Source of the DNA: Flavobacteriales bacterium
Lineage (GTDB): Bacteria; Bacteroidota; Bacteroidia; Flavobacteriales_E; Vicingaceae
Length of the DNA stretch: 64,000 nt
Direction of reading: 5' to 3'
NCBI GenBank assembly: GCA_020635815.1
Contig: JACJZB010000005.1
Span: 157,635 to 221,634, forward strand
Shown here: piece by piece, positions 54,601 through 62,902 of the stretch
Layout of the letters: each line of letters begins with the position of its first letter
Numbering within the stretch: the stretch's first letter is position 1
Notes under the pieces: generated by a model
Databases searched by the model: none
Told to the model about the DNA's origin: nothing
Seen by the model: only the letters and a program-made list of their open reading frames with translations
Made by a program: the position numbers and the translations under genes

Positions 54601-54866
54601 AATTGGTAAATATTGCTACTGAAAAACTAAACATTATAAAAGAACAAGAAGCTGCAAAAAGAAGAACTGAACAACCAGAAGAAATTGAACTCAATTTTGG
54701 AAGTGAATTAGATATCGAAAAACTCTTTAGCGACCCCGAACCACCTATTGAAGATGAGGAAATTCCCTTACCTCAACAAAATGAAGTAAAAAAAGAAATG
54801 GAAGAAAAAACTGAAGTTGAAACACCAGAAATTAACAATAGCGAGGAGGGCAAAGGAGATGAATAA
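51612..54866 (+). CDS. Large secreted tetratricopeptide-repeat protein
   Basis: 1,084 residues. Signal-like N-terminus (IKYLILVLIVSCAYSSKLVAQ). Then about 25 TPR or Sel1-like units with A...Y.......P.S..A.Y.L...Y patterns (residues about 40-1020), similar to the repeat proteins that pair with outer-membrane components in Bacteroidota. The tail is acidic and proline-rich (EEIELNFGSELDIEKLF, PEPPIEDEEIPLPQQ). The outer-membrane barrel gene starts inside its last 8 nt. A scaffold role in the periplasm is likely, perhaps with that barrel. Confidence 0.85.
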   Translation: MNKYKVKGLTLRIKYLILVLIVSCAYSSKLVAQKSTIYTHEISTYNSASELFDKEKYSAAQEKYADVLKTITDKKSEVAVNAKYYHALCGLRLFNTDAENLFIEFINEYPESPKVKNAYFYLGTYHFRGKKYDEALAWFAKIDAYDLSQEELAEYHFKKGYSYFMNENYDAASKEFYEIKDVDNKYAAPAKYYYAHVAYLQKKYESSLETFLQLNSNPKFSPITPYYITQIYYLQNKYDKLIEYAPALLDSALPKRAPEIARLIGEAYYRTKQFNEAIPYLKRYQKEKPYDASRADQYELGYALFKADSCNQAIEWFKKSIDENDSISQTAHYHLAECYLKLNNKQFARSSFRAASQLDFDPQIKEDALFSFAKISYELSFHPFNDAIKAFEEYINTYPNSKKLSSAYEYLVAVYYTTKNYKAAIQSLENIKTLDNSLKEAYQKIAYYRGIELFNNRQYEEAIGYFDKSDKYLMNSKVKADNIYWRAEAFYRLNNFSEAIGRYKKYIYEPDAIGTENLNKAYYHIGYAYFELKEYSNAKTWFRKYNENTTSKKSSKIKNDALNRTADCFFMEQNYRAAIEYYDKATMIGVHQIDYSLYQSAIANGVIGNYKEKASLLETLINQKQNSHLLDDAVFELAETQLLQNNNDKALANFKKIKTEYPTSPYVSKSLVKEGLIYYNKKDDENALAIFKEVVKTYPNTDESRESLEKIKKIYIDKGDLATYEAYLGTVGSTDEAALILDADYYEVAENSYMGGNCDRAVAGFAKYLEKYPNGSFALNAHFYKATCEYKSGFIDEALIDFNYVIQAQKNNFSENALLAAAKINMELGKTDDALNNYNQLEYLADNPANVFKAQVEQMRLNYQFNNIDATIKYCEIIINKDIDDANLITETHLIYAKALLAQDNYNKALKEFTTASMSPNKFGAEAKYNVAHILHLRGEYDNCEAEIFSLIKKFPGYDYWMGKALILLADNYVAKEDLFQAKVTFQNIIDNSKYPELVNIATEKLNIIKEQEAAKRRTEQPEEIELNFGSELDIEKLFSDPEPPIEDEEIPLPQQNEVKKEMEEKTEVETPEINNSEEGKGDE

Positions 54867-56559
54867 TATTTTAAAAATGACATATCAGAAACTAATTAAA
54901 AGCACACTTGTTACAATCGCTTGCTTTTTAGGGTTTACTCAAAGTTATGCTCAAACACTAGACACCACTACTATTGTAACTGTAAAACCTTATAGCCCAA
55001 CTTTGTCTGATGCTTTTAAAATTAAAGACAACCCAAGCATCCAAGACACCGATAAAATTGTACCTACGTTAAAGTACAGCTTTATGAATAAACAAGTACC
55101 TGTTGCTTTTGAGATAAACGAAATTAAACCTGCTAAAATAAAAGGAGAACCTTTAGTGAAACTGTATCACGGTTATGGAAAATTAGGCTTTGGAACCAAC
55201 AAAACACCTTTAGCAGAGTTATATTTCAACTCAACACGCTCTAAAAATTTCTCTTATGGCTTTTATGGCAAACACTTAAGCTCTAGCGGTATTTCTAGTA
55301 TAGATTATAGCGACTTTAGCGACAATCATATCAGCTTATTTGGAAAACGATTTTTAAAAGACTTTACACTTTACGCGAAGTTTGATTATGATAGAAATGT
55401 AATCCATTATTATGGGTTTCCAGAAAACTCAAGTGCCGACATTAATGATAAAGATTTATTAAAACAACGTTTCAATAAGTTTGGAGGAACAGCTAGCTTA
55501 ACACGTAATTTTACCGATTCCGCTCAATTTGATTATAATTTCGACATCAATTATCATCATATTATTGATTTATTAGAGGTTACTGAAGATAATATTAATC
55601 TCTCGGGTAGTTTAAGCAAATTCCATAAAAGCGAGTTGTATGCTATTGATGTTGAAACCAATTTTAACAAACTTAACAATAACTTAAATCAAGATAACAC
55701 ATTAATTGTTGGGTTAAAACCACACATCAAAACTACTGCCGACAAATGGCAGTTTAAAGTAGGATTGGGCTTATACATCAATCAAATGGACAAAACTAAA
55801 TTCCATTTTTACCCAGAAGCCGAATTTAAATACGATGTAGTTCAGCAAATTATTATTCCTTATGTGGGGATAACTGGTGGAGTTACTCCAAACAATTTAA
55901 ACAGTTTTTACACCGAAAATCCTTTCATAAACACCACAACTTTAGGTGTTGCTAACACCAATCAGAAATACAATATTTATGCTGGTATAAGAGGTAGCAT
56001 CAGTAAACATTTAACCTTTAACACAAGCTTTAGCAAACAAAAATTAGAAAGAGCTCCTCTTTATGTTAAAGATGTGAGTAATGTATTAGAAAATCAGTTT
56101 ACCGTAATTTACGACACCTTGGCTTTAACTAAAATAAGTGGTGAATTGGCGTATCAAAAATTAGAAAAGTTTAAAATTATATTGGTTGGAGACTATTATG
56201 GTTACACGCCAGAAAATGAAATTAAAGCTTGGCACAGACCAGATTTAAAAATTAGCCTAAATGGTATTTATGACCTGAGTGATAAGATTATTGTAAGAGC
56301 CGATTTATTCTACATCAACAACCAATTTGCAAAAGTTTACACCACTTTTACTGATGCAAGCAATCAAACCATTACAGTTCCAGAAGCTATTGAATTAAAA
56401 GGAATACTTGATGCAAATTTAGGATTAGAATACCGTTACACGAAGAAGTTATCAGCCTTTATACAGTTTAATAATATAGCTGCAGCCAAATACCAAAAAT
56501 GGCAAGATTACCGTATTCAACGATTTAATGTATTGGGTGGCTTGACTTATTCTTTTTAA
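54859..56559 (+). CDS. Outer-membrane beta-barrel protein
   Basis: 566 residues from the ATG at 54859, which overlaps the TPR stop (ATGAATAA) and is preceded by a GAGG/GGAG run; a second ATG at 54877 is possible. Signal peptide (LVTIACFLGFTQSYAQ). The rest is alternating strands with aromatic ends (FSYGFYGKHLSS, FNKFGGTASLTRNF, YNIYAGIRG) and it ends KYQKWQDYRIQRFNVLGGLTYSF, with a terminal Phe as in barrels inserted by BamA. No plug domain is seen, so it is not a full TonB receptor. Probably forms an outer-membrane complex with the TPR protein. Confidence 0.8.
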   Translation: MNNILKMTYQKLIKSTLVTIACFLGFTQSYAQTLDTTTIVTVKPYSPTLSDAFKIKDNPSIQDTDKIVPTLKYSFMNKQVPVAFEINEIKPAKIKGEPLVKLYHGYGKLGFGTNKTPLAELYFNSTRSKNFSYGFYGKHLSSSGISSIDYSDFSDNHISLFGKRFLKDFTLYAKFDYDRNVIHYYGFPENSSADINDKDLLKQRFNKFGGTASLTRNFTDSAQFDYNFDINYHHIIDLLEVTEDNINLSGSLSKFHKSELYAIDVETNFNKLNNNLNQDNTLIVGLKPHIKTTADKWQFKVGLGLYINQMDKTKFHFYPEAEFKYDVVQQIIIPYVGITGGVTPNNLNSFYTENPFINTTTLGVANTNQKYNIYAGIRGSISKHLTFNTSFSKQKLERAPLYVKDVSNVLENQFTVIYDTLALTKISGELAYQKLEKFKIILVGDYYGYTPENEIKAWHRPDLKISLNGIYDLSDKIIVRADLFYINNQFAKVYTTFTDASNQTITVPEAIELKGILDANLGLEYRYTKKLSAFIQFNNIAAAKYQKWQDYRIQRFNVLGGLTYSF

Positions 56560-56575
56560 GAATTTAAAAAATCAG

Positions 56576-56583
56576 TATATTTG
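56576..56583 (+). promoter_or_regulatory. Candidate -7 element of the third toxin-antitoxin module
   Basis: TATATTTG, full TAnnTTTG match, ending 4 nt before the antitoxin ATG (56588). If used, the mRNA would be leaderless or nearly so. No TTG at 19-21 nt. Confidence 0.45.
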
Positions 56584-56587
56584 TTTT

Positions 56588-56797
56588 ATGCATATAGAGT
56601 TAAAAAACATACTAAAACTTAGTGTTGCTGAACGAATATTGATGGTAGAGAAAATTTGGGATAGTATTACTCCTGAAAATATTGAGGTATCAGACACTCA
56701 AAAAGCTGAACTTGATAATAGGTTGTTAAAACATAAAAACAATCAAACATCTTATTCTTCTTGGGACACGATTAAGAATGATTTAAAGAATCGTTAA
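56588..56797 (+). CDS. Addiction-module antitoxin
   Basis: 69 residues. The N-terminal motif LSVAERILMVEKIWDSI and the C-terminal SSWDTIKNDLKNR match the short putative addiction-module family (PF09720 type) that pairs with RelE/ParE toxins. The stop shares 1 nt with the toxin ATG. Confidence 0.85.
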   Translation: MHIELKNILKLSVAERILMVEKIWDSITPENIEVSDTQKAELDNRLLKHKNNQTSYSSWDTIKNDLKNR

Positions 56798-57087
56798 TGC
56801 ATCAAATTTTATTTTCAAAAGATGCTAAAAAAGATTTTATCGCAGCTTACAATTGGTACGAATCAATTAGAAAAGGTTTAGGAGCTGAATTTGAACTTAG
56901 TATTGACGCCAGTGTGTTATATATAGCTAGAAATCCTTCAATTTTTCAAAAAAGATATAAAACTATTCGAATTTGTTTTATAGACCGTTTTCCTTATGGG
57001 ATACATTTTTTGATTGACAAAAAAATAGTTCGAATACTCGCAATTTTTCACACCAATAAAAACCCAACCAACTGGGATAAAGTTTAA
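56797..57087 (+). CDS. RelE/ParE-family toxin
   Basis: 96 residues. QILFSKDAKKDFIAAYNWYE, GLGAEFELSIDASVLYIARNP and FPYGIHFLIDKKIVRILAIFHTNKNP are the usual ParE/RelE pattern. This is the third toxin-antitoxin pair in the window and the sequence differs from the other two. Confidence 0.88.
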   Translation: MHQILFSKDAKKDFIAAYNWYESIRKGLGAEFELSIDASVLYIARNPSIFQKRYKTIRICFIDRFPYGIHFLIDKKIVRILAIFHTNKNPTNWDKV

Positions 57088-57136
57088 ACATGATAAAACA
57101 ACAACTTAAAAAACAAAAAGAACACATAGCATTTCC

Positions 57137-57144
57137 TACTTTTG
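57137..57144 (+). promoter_or_regulatory. Candidate -7 element for the dCMP deaminase gene
   Basis: TACTTTTG, a full TAnnTTTG match, 19 nt before the ATG at 57163. No TTG at the usual distance upstream. Confidence 0.4.
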
Positions 57145-57162
57145 TTGACTACAAATTTTACT

Positions 57163-57600
57163 ATGCAAGAATATAGCAAAGAAAAACAGTTACGATACGA
57201 CCAAGCTTATTTAAAAATGGCGTTAGAGTGGGCAAAATTATCACATTGCACACGCAAAAAAGTAGGTGCTTTAATTGTAAAAGACAGAATGATAGTTTCT
57301 GATGGATACAACGGAACTCCGACTGGATTTGACAACTGTTGTGAAAACGATTTAGGAAAAACACATTGGTATGTATTGCATGCTGAAGCAAATGCCATTT
57401 TAAAAGTGGCTAAATCTACTCACGAAATAAATGGAGCTACCTTATACATTACTCTTTCACCATGTAAGGAATGTAGCAAATTAATTGTACAAGCAGGCAT
57501 TAAAAGGATTGTTTACCACATGGATTATAAAGACAATTCTGGATTAACATTCTTAAAAGAATCAGGAATTGAAGTTTGCCAAATAGAAACCTTAGATTAA
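57163..57600 (+). CDS. dCMP deaminase family protein (ComEB-like)
   Basis: 145 residues from the ATG at 57163; a TTG 21 nt upstream is also open. Zinc-dependent deaminase: HAEANAI (zinc His and catalytic Glu) and TLSPCKECSKL with the two zinc cysteines. ARxSxCxRxxVGAxI-like region is ALEWAKLSHCTRKKVGALIV. Probably converts dCMP to dUMP for dTTP synthesis, as ComEB-type proteins do. The S41 protease ATG follows the stop directly. Confidence 0.92.
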   Translation: MQEYSKEKQLRYDQAYLKMALEWAKLSHCTRKKVGALIVKDRMIVSDGYNGTPTGFDNCCENDLGKTHWYVLHAEANAILKVAKSTHEINGATLYITLSPCKECSKLIVQAGIKRIVYHMDYKDNSGLTFLKESGIEVCQIETLD

Positions 57601-59223
57601 ATGAAAAACAATAAAAATCTTTTTTACTACCTTCTTCCTTTAACTTTTGCTGTTTGTGTTGTTCTTGGTATCTATTTGGGAGCTTATTTATCAAAAAGTT
57701 CTAGCGAAAAAACCAAAATATTCCCAACAAGCATTCGATTTAGCACCACTAACAAACTCAATGAAATTTTAAACTTTGTTGAAGATACTTATGTAGATTC
57801 TGTAGATAAAGAAGCCATTACAGAAAGTTCTATTGCTACCATTTTATCAAAACTAGACCCTCATTCTTATTATATTCCTGCTACCGACTTTAACGGAATG
57901 AATGACCCCTTAGAGGGAAACTTTGAAGGAATTGGGATAGAATTTAGAATTATTGATGATACCGTTATGGTTATTTCTGCTATAGCAAATGGTCCATCAG
58001 AAAAATTAGGTATCGAAGCTGGAGATAGAATTGTAAAAGTTGACACTACCGAAATTGCAGGAAATGGAATTACTAACGACAAAGTAATAAAGCTTTTAAA
58101 AGGACCCAAAGGCACTAAAGTTAAAGTTACCATTGTAAGAAAAGGAATAAAGAAAAAACTAACCTTCCCAATTATTAGAGATGAAATTCCCATTTTCAGT
58201 ATTGATGCACCTTACTTAATTAATGCAAGTACAGGCTACATTCGAATCACTCGCTTTGCCAAAACTACTTACAATGAATTTGTAGAAGCTACTAAAAAGC
58301 TGAAAGAAGATGGCATGGAAAACCTTATAATTGATTTGAGAGGAAACGGCGGAGGTGTTTTATATGCTGCAACAGATATTGCTGATGAACTTCTACAAAA
58401 AAACAAAATGATTGTTTATACCGAAGGTAGAGTTAGAAGCAAAAAAGAATATTTTTCTACCAAAAAAGGAATTTTAAAACACATGAATGTTTCTATATTA
58501 ATCAACGAAAACTCTGCTTCTGCAAGTGAAATTTTAGCAGGAGCTATTCAAGATAACGACAGAGGAACAATTATTGGCCGGCGTTCTTTCGGTAAAGGTT
58601 TAGTTCAAGAGCAAGTAATGTGGCCTGATGGATCCGCTTTACGATTAACCGTTGCCCGTTATTATACCCCAACCGGTCGTTGTATTCAAAAACCCTATAC
58701 AGATGATATGGAAAGCTACAACATGGAATCGTATAACCGTTATTTAAATGGCGAGTTATTAAGCTCCGACAGTATTCATTTTCCAGATTCATTAAAATAT
58801 TACACTCCTGAAGGCAGAGTTGTTTATGGTGGTGGTGGTATTATGCCCGATATTTTTGTGCCTTTAGACACAGCCGGAAATACGCCTTATTTTTATGAAA
58901 TGAGGTATCGTGGACTTATCCAAAGTTTTTCTTTGAACTACGTTGATAACCAAAGACATAAACTAAAAGAAAAATATAAAGATGCCTTAACGTTTAAAGA
59001 AAAGTTTAGCGTTGATGATGACTTATTTAACAGCTTAATTAAATATGCCGAAGAAAATGAGCTTCCTCGAAACCTTAAAGAAATTCAGGAATCTAAAAAA
59101 CTAATTGTAGAAAGTCTTAAAGGGTTTATCAGTAAAGATTTATGGGGTAATTTTGGGTATTATGTCATAATTAACGAAAACGACAAAACCATTCAAAAAG
59201 CACTTTCAGAATTTAATAAATAA
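57601..59223 (+). CDS. S41 family C-terminal processing protease
   Basis: 540 residues. N-terminal hydrophobic anchor (LPLTFAVCVVLGIYLGAYL), then a PDZ domain (about 100-190, ISAIANGPSEKLGIEAGDRIVKV). The catalytic region has LIIDLRGNGGGVLYAATDIA, NENSASASEILAGAI (nucleophile Ser) and RRSFGKGLVQEQV (general-base Lys). It cuts proteins at their C-termini in the periplasm. It overlaps the next small gene by 1 nt (TAATG). Confidence 0.94.
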   Translation: MKNNKNLFYYLLPLTFAVCVVLGIYLGAYLSKSSSEKTKIFPTSIRFSTTNKLNEILNFVEDTYVDSVDKEAITESSIATILSKLDPHSYYIPATDFNGMNDPLEGNFEGIGIEFRIIDDTVMVISAIANGPSEKLGIEAGDRIVKVDTTEIAGNGITNDKVIKLLKGPKGTKVKVTIVRKGIKKKLTFPIIRDEIPIFSIDAPYLINASTGYIRITRFAKTTYNEFVEATKKLKEDGMENLIIDLRGNGGGVLYAATDIADELLQKNKMIVYTEGRVRSKKEYFSTKKGILKHMNVSILINENSASASEILAGAIQDNDRGTIIGRRSFGKGLVQEQVMWPDGSALRLTVARYYTPTGRCIQKPYTDDMESYNMESYNRYLNGELLSSDSIHFPDSLKYYTPEGRVVYGGGGIMPDIFVPLDTAGNTPYFYEMRYRGLIQSFSLNYVDNQRHKLKEKYKDALTFKEKFSVDDDLFNSLIKYAEENELPRNLKEIQESKKLIVESLKGFISKDLWGNFGYYVIINENDKTIQKALSEFNK

Positions 59224-59630
59224 TGAAAAAAGACATAAATCCAACTCAGGTAAAAGATGTAGCAACGGCTGTTGTTAAAGAACAAAACGGACTAGGGGAA
59301 GATGTTTGGAATGTATATCTAATCAACCTACAAGATCAAAAACTTGAGCAAGCCATCGTTTCTTCTAAAGGCTATTTAAAATTAGAAAATGGAGAAGAAA
59401 CTAAAACATCTATGTTAAGACATGGCTTGGGCGATGTTGAAGCCAAAAGCTTTACACTAATAGAACCCATTATGGAAAATTTATTTGGTCTTCACAACGA
59501 GTATTGGTTAACTTACTTTCATAATAATGAACTGCTAGACAAAAAGTACATATTTTTAGCAGAAACAATAAAAGAAGAGAACTTTACCACAATTCCTCTT
59601 ATCGAAAAAAAGGGAATATTAATTAAATAA
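59223..59630 (+). CDS. Conserved hypothetical protein
   Basis: 135 residues, no signal peptide and no membrane segment. Soluble alpha/beta protein with VWNVYLINLQDQKLEQAIVS and YWLTYFHNNELLDKKYIFL. I do not recognise a family. Starts in the stop of the S41 protease gene, so it is cotranscribed with it. Confidence 0.75.
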   Translation: MKKDINPTQVKDVATAVVKEQNGLGEDVWNVYLINLQDQKLEQAIVSSKGYLKLENGEETKTSMLRHGLGDVEAKSFTLIEPIMENLFGLHNEYWLTYFHNNELLDKKYIFLAETIKEENFTTIPLIEKKGILIK

Positions 59631-59676
59631 AAAAGCATTTTTTTCTTAACTTGAACCTATCAAAAATCTCAATTCT

Positions 59677-60393
59677 ATGCTAGAAAATGTGAATTTAGAA
59701 AAGGTTTTATTTTTAGATATTGAAACCGTAGCTCAAGCTAAAAATTATGATGAACTACCAGAATTGGTTCGTTTTCATTGGGAGAAAAAATCTGATAAAA
59801 TAGAAAAAGAAGGCGAAACTGCTTTTGACACTTATGGACGAGCAGGCATTTATGCTGAGTTTGGTAAAATTGTTTGTATCTCAGTAGGTTATATTAAAAT
59901 CGAAAATGGGGTAAAAACCTTAAGAATTAAATCATTTTTTAACCACGACGAAAAAATATTACTTCAAGAGTTTTTTGAAATATTAAACAATCATTTTAAT
60001 ACACCTCAACATCTTTTATGTGCCCACAATGGAAAAGAATTTGATTTTCCATACATTGCTCGAAGAGCATTAATTAATGGACTAAAAATACCTCAAATAC
60101 TAGATTTAGCTGGTAAAAAACCTTGGGAAGTAAACCATTTAGACACTTTACATTTATGGAAGTTTGGCGACTATAAAAACTACACTTCTCTAAGTCTTTT
60201 AACTACTATTTTTAATATTCCTACACCAAAAGATGACATTGACGGAAGTATGGTAAATGAGGTGTATTGGAAAGAAAACGATTTAGAACGAATTGCAATA
60301 TATTGCCAGAAAGATGTTGTTGCACTTACCCAACTATTTTTACGATTTAAAAACGAACCTTTAATTGCTGATAATAACATTATATTGAACTGA
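59677..60393 (+). CDS. 3'-5' exonuclease of the PolB-exonuclease-like family
   Basis: 238 residues. DnaQ-like fold: LFLDIETVAQ (Asp-x-Glu of Exo I), CAHNGKEFDFPYIARRAL (Exo II), and RIAIYCQKDVVALTQLFLRF with the Exo III Asp. Close to predicted PolB-exonuclease-like proteins (PF10108 type), which stand alone without a polymerase domain. Likely role in DNA repair or trimming; partner unknown. Confidence 0.88.
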   Translation: MLENVNLEKVLFLDIETVAQAKNYDELPELVRFHWEKKSDKIEKEGETAFDTYGRAGIYAEFGKIVCISVGYIKIENGVKTLRIKSFFNHDEKILLQEFFEILNNHFNTPQHLLCAHNGKEFDFPYIARRALINGLKIPQILDLAGKKPWEVNHLDTLHLWKFGDYKNYTSLSLLTTIFNIPTPKDDIDGSMVNEVYWKENDLERIAIYCQKDVVALTQLFLRFKNEPLIADNNIILN

Positions 60394-60395
60394 TT

Positions 60396-60899
60396 ATGAA
60401 ATTAAAAACTCAACATATTGCTTTAATATTTGTTATCCTTTTTTCTGCCTGCACACCAAAAAAGAACCAATATTTCGACACCCTTTTAAAAACTGAAAAC
60501 GGGATATTTAGAGGTGTTGAAATTGGTAACAGTATTGCTGAAATTAAGCAAATTGAAAATATAGAATTTCTTATTGACGACATGCCTGATTACCTCTATT
60601 ATGATTACAAATTGGACATGGGAAATAGTTATACCATATCTTACGACTTTTCAGATAATAAACTTTATGAGATTGAATTAGCTGCTTATTTTGACCAAAT
60701 TGAAGATGCTAATCAAATCTTTAAAGACTTCTCAAATCATTTTAATAAAATACATGGAAAAGGTAAAGTTGAAGACGATGGTTATACCGCTTGGCGAACA
60801 AAAAACGAAAAAACAAACACTAATATTGAAATTGCTATGGTAAACGATAGCAAAGAATATGGCTATATTTCTATTTTAATTAGCAACCTAGACTATTAA
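60396..60899 (+). CDS. Hypothetical lipoprotein
   Basis: 167 residues. Lipoprotein signal peptide with lipobox LFSAC (Cys 20), then a soluble alpha/beta domain (GVEIGNSIAEIKQIENIEFL ... GYTAWRTKNEKTNTNIEIAM). It would be anchored in the inner or outer membrane leaflet. No family recognised. Starts 2 nt after the exonuclease stop, so cotranscribed. Confidence 0.8.
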   Translation: MKLKTQHIALIFVILFSACTPKKNQYFDTLLKTENGIFRGVEIGNSIAEIKQIENIEFLIDDMPDYLYYDYKLDMGNSYTISYDFSDNKLYEIELAAYFDQIEDANQIFKDFSNHFNKIHGKGKVEDDGYTAWRTKNEKTNTNIEIAMVNDSKEYGYISILISNLDY

Positions 60900-61023
60900 T
60901 TAATAGGCAATTAGCTCCTATTAATCATTACTATTCAACCAATCATCTAATCTTTAATTTAACGCTTGCTTAATCTTATTTTTAACCTTAAATTTATTCC
61001 CTTTTCAAAAAGAGGTTTAGATT

Positions 61024-62832
61024 ATGGAAAATAGAACACTGTTAGAGATTAAAAATTTAGTAACCGAATTCCGCACAGAAGACGAAACTGTAAAAGCTGT
61101 AAACGATGTATCTTTTACACTTAACAAAGGTGAAACAATAGGAATTGTTGGAGAATCAGGCTCTGGAAAATCAGTTACTTCGTTATCTGCAATGCGTTTA
61201 ATTCCTAACCCTCCAGGAAGAATTGCTTCAGGCGAGATGTTATTTCATCACAAAGATGGAGTAATCGACTTAGCTAAAGCCTCTGAAAAAGAAATGAGAA
61301 GTTTAAGAGGGAATGAAATAGCAATGATATTTCAGGAACCTATGACTTCTTTAAACCCTGTTTATACCTGTGGAGACCAAGTTGCTGAAACAATTTTACT
61401 TCACCAAAAAGTTAGCAAAAAAGAAGCAAAACTAAGAACGATAGAACTATTTAAACAAGTTCAATTACCTCGTCCAGATGTTATTTTTGACACTTACCCT
61501 CACCAAATTTCTGGTGGTCAAAAACAAAGAGTGATGATTGCAATGGCAATGTCTTGTAATCCATCTATATTAATTGCCGATGAGCCAACAACGGCTTTAG
61601 ATGTAACCGTTCAAAAAACAATTTTAGAGTTGATGAACGACTTACAAATTAAGCACGACATGGGTATTATGTTTATTACCCACGATTTAGGTGTAATTGC
61701 TGAATTAGCCGATAAAGTGGTAGTAATGTACAAAGGTAAATTAGTTGAACAAGGTACTGTTTTAGAAATATTTACCAATCCACAACACCCTTACACAAAA
61801 GGTTTATTAGCTTGTCGTCCTCCGCTAAACAAACGATTAGAATGGTTGCCAACTGTTTCTGACTTTATGACTGTTGATGCTGATGGCGTGATGCACGAGA
61901 CAAACAAATCGGTTGAAGAAGTAACCAACAGTTTAATAATTTCTCCAGAGCAAACAGCTAAACAACACGAAAAACTCTATGCACAAGAACCTGTGCTTCA
62001 AATAAAGAACTTAAAAACTTATTTCCCTATTAACAAAGGTATTTTTGGTAAAGCCAAAGATTACGTAAAAGCTGTTAACGATGTTACTTTTGATGTATAT
62101 CCAGGAGAAACGCTTGGTTTAGTTGGAGAATCTGGTTGTGGTAAAACTACTTTAGGTAGAACTATTTTAAAATTAGTTGAACCAACTTCGGGTCAAATTA
62201 TATTTGAAGGAAATGATCTTACTCATTTAGGGTCAAAAGAAATGCGTGAATATCGCAAAAAAATGCAAATCATCTTTCAAGATCCTTATTCATCATTAAA
62301 CCCAAGAATTACTATTGGAGAAGCCATTATGGAACCAATGCGTGTTCATGGTGTATTTAGCAATGACGAAGAGCGAAAAGCTCGTGTAATGGAATTGTTA
62401 AGAAGGGTTAATTTACCAGAGCAACATTTTTACAGATATCCACATGAGTTTTCTGGAGGACAACGTCAACGTATATGTATAGCGCGTTCATTAGCCTTAA
62501 ACCCTAAATTTATTATTTGTGATGAATCTGTTTCTGCACTAGATGTATCGGTTCAAGCACAAGTGCTAAACTTATTAAATGAATTAAAGGCAGAATTTGG
62601 ATTTACTTACATCTTTATCTCTCACGATTTATCAGTAGTTAAATTTATGAGTGATAGAATGATTGTTATGAATCAAGGAGAAATTGTTGAAATGGGCTTA
62701 GCTGATGAAATTTATGCTAATCCAAAAACAGACTATACTAAAAAATTAATTGGTGCTATACCTAAAGGAGAATTAGCAGACATTAAAGCTTCTATTGCTA
62801 AAAAAAAAGCCTTAACGGAAGTGGGAGCGTAA
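61024..62832 (+). CDS. Peptide ABC transporter, two fused ATPase domains (DppD-DppF type)
   Basis: 602 residues with two nucleotide-binding domains. NBD1: GESGSGKSVTSLSAMRLI (Walker A about 41-48), ISGGQKQRVMIAMAM, LIADEPTTALD. NBD2: GESGCGKTTLGRTILKLV, FSGGQRQRICIARSL, FIICDESVSALD. Each is followed by the C-terminal motif of oligopeptide transporters (HPYTKGLLACRPP and TDYTKKLIGAIP). It would power uptake of di- or oligopeptides through a membrane pair not encoded in this window. Confidence 0.92.
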   Translation: MENRTLLEIKNLVTEFRTEDETVKAVNDVSFTLNKGETIGIVGESGSGKSVTSLSAMRLIPNPPGRIASGEMLFHHKDGVIDLAKASEKEMRSLRGNEIAMIFQEPMTSLNPVYTCGDQVAETILLHQKVSKKEAKLRTIELFKQVQLPRPDVIFDTYPHQISGGQKQRVMIAMAMSCNPSILIADEPTTALDVTVQKTILELMNDLQIKHDMGIMFITHDLGVIAELADKVVVMYKGKLVEQGTVLEIFTNPQHPYTKGLLACRPPLNKRLEWLPTVSDFMTVDADGVMHETNKSVEEVTNSLIISPEQTAKQHEKLYAQEPVLQIKNLKTYFPINKGIFGKAKDYVKAVNDVTFDVYPGETLGLVGESGCGKTTLGRTILKLVEPTSGQIIFEGNDLTHLGSKEMREYRKKMQIIFQDPYSSLNPRITIGEAIMEPMRVHGVFSNDEERKARVMELLRRVNLPEQHFYRYPHEFSGGQRQRICIARSLALNPKFIICDESVSALDVSVQAQVLNLLNELKAEFGFTYIFISHDLSVVKFMSDRMIVMNQGEIVEMGLADEIYANPKTDYTKKLIGAIPKGELADIKASIAKKKALTEVGA

Positions 62833-62854
62833 ATTAATTTTGTTAAAAAATATT

Positions 62855-62884
62855 TAACCCCTTGGCATTGCTGAGGGTTTTTTA
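62855..62884 (+). terminator. Probable terminator after the ABC gene
   Basis: AACCC/GGGTT stem with a partly paired 14-nt loop, followed by six or more T residues. The stem is short, so strength is uncertain. Confidence 0.5.
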
Positions 62885-62902
62885 TTTATCTATTTTTATA
62901 GT

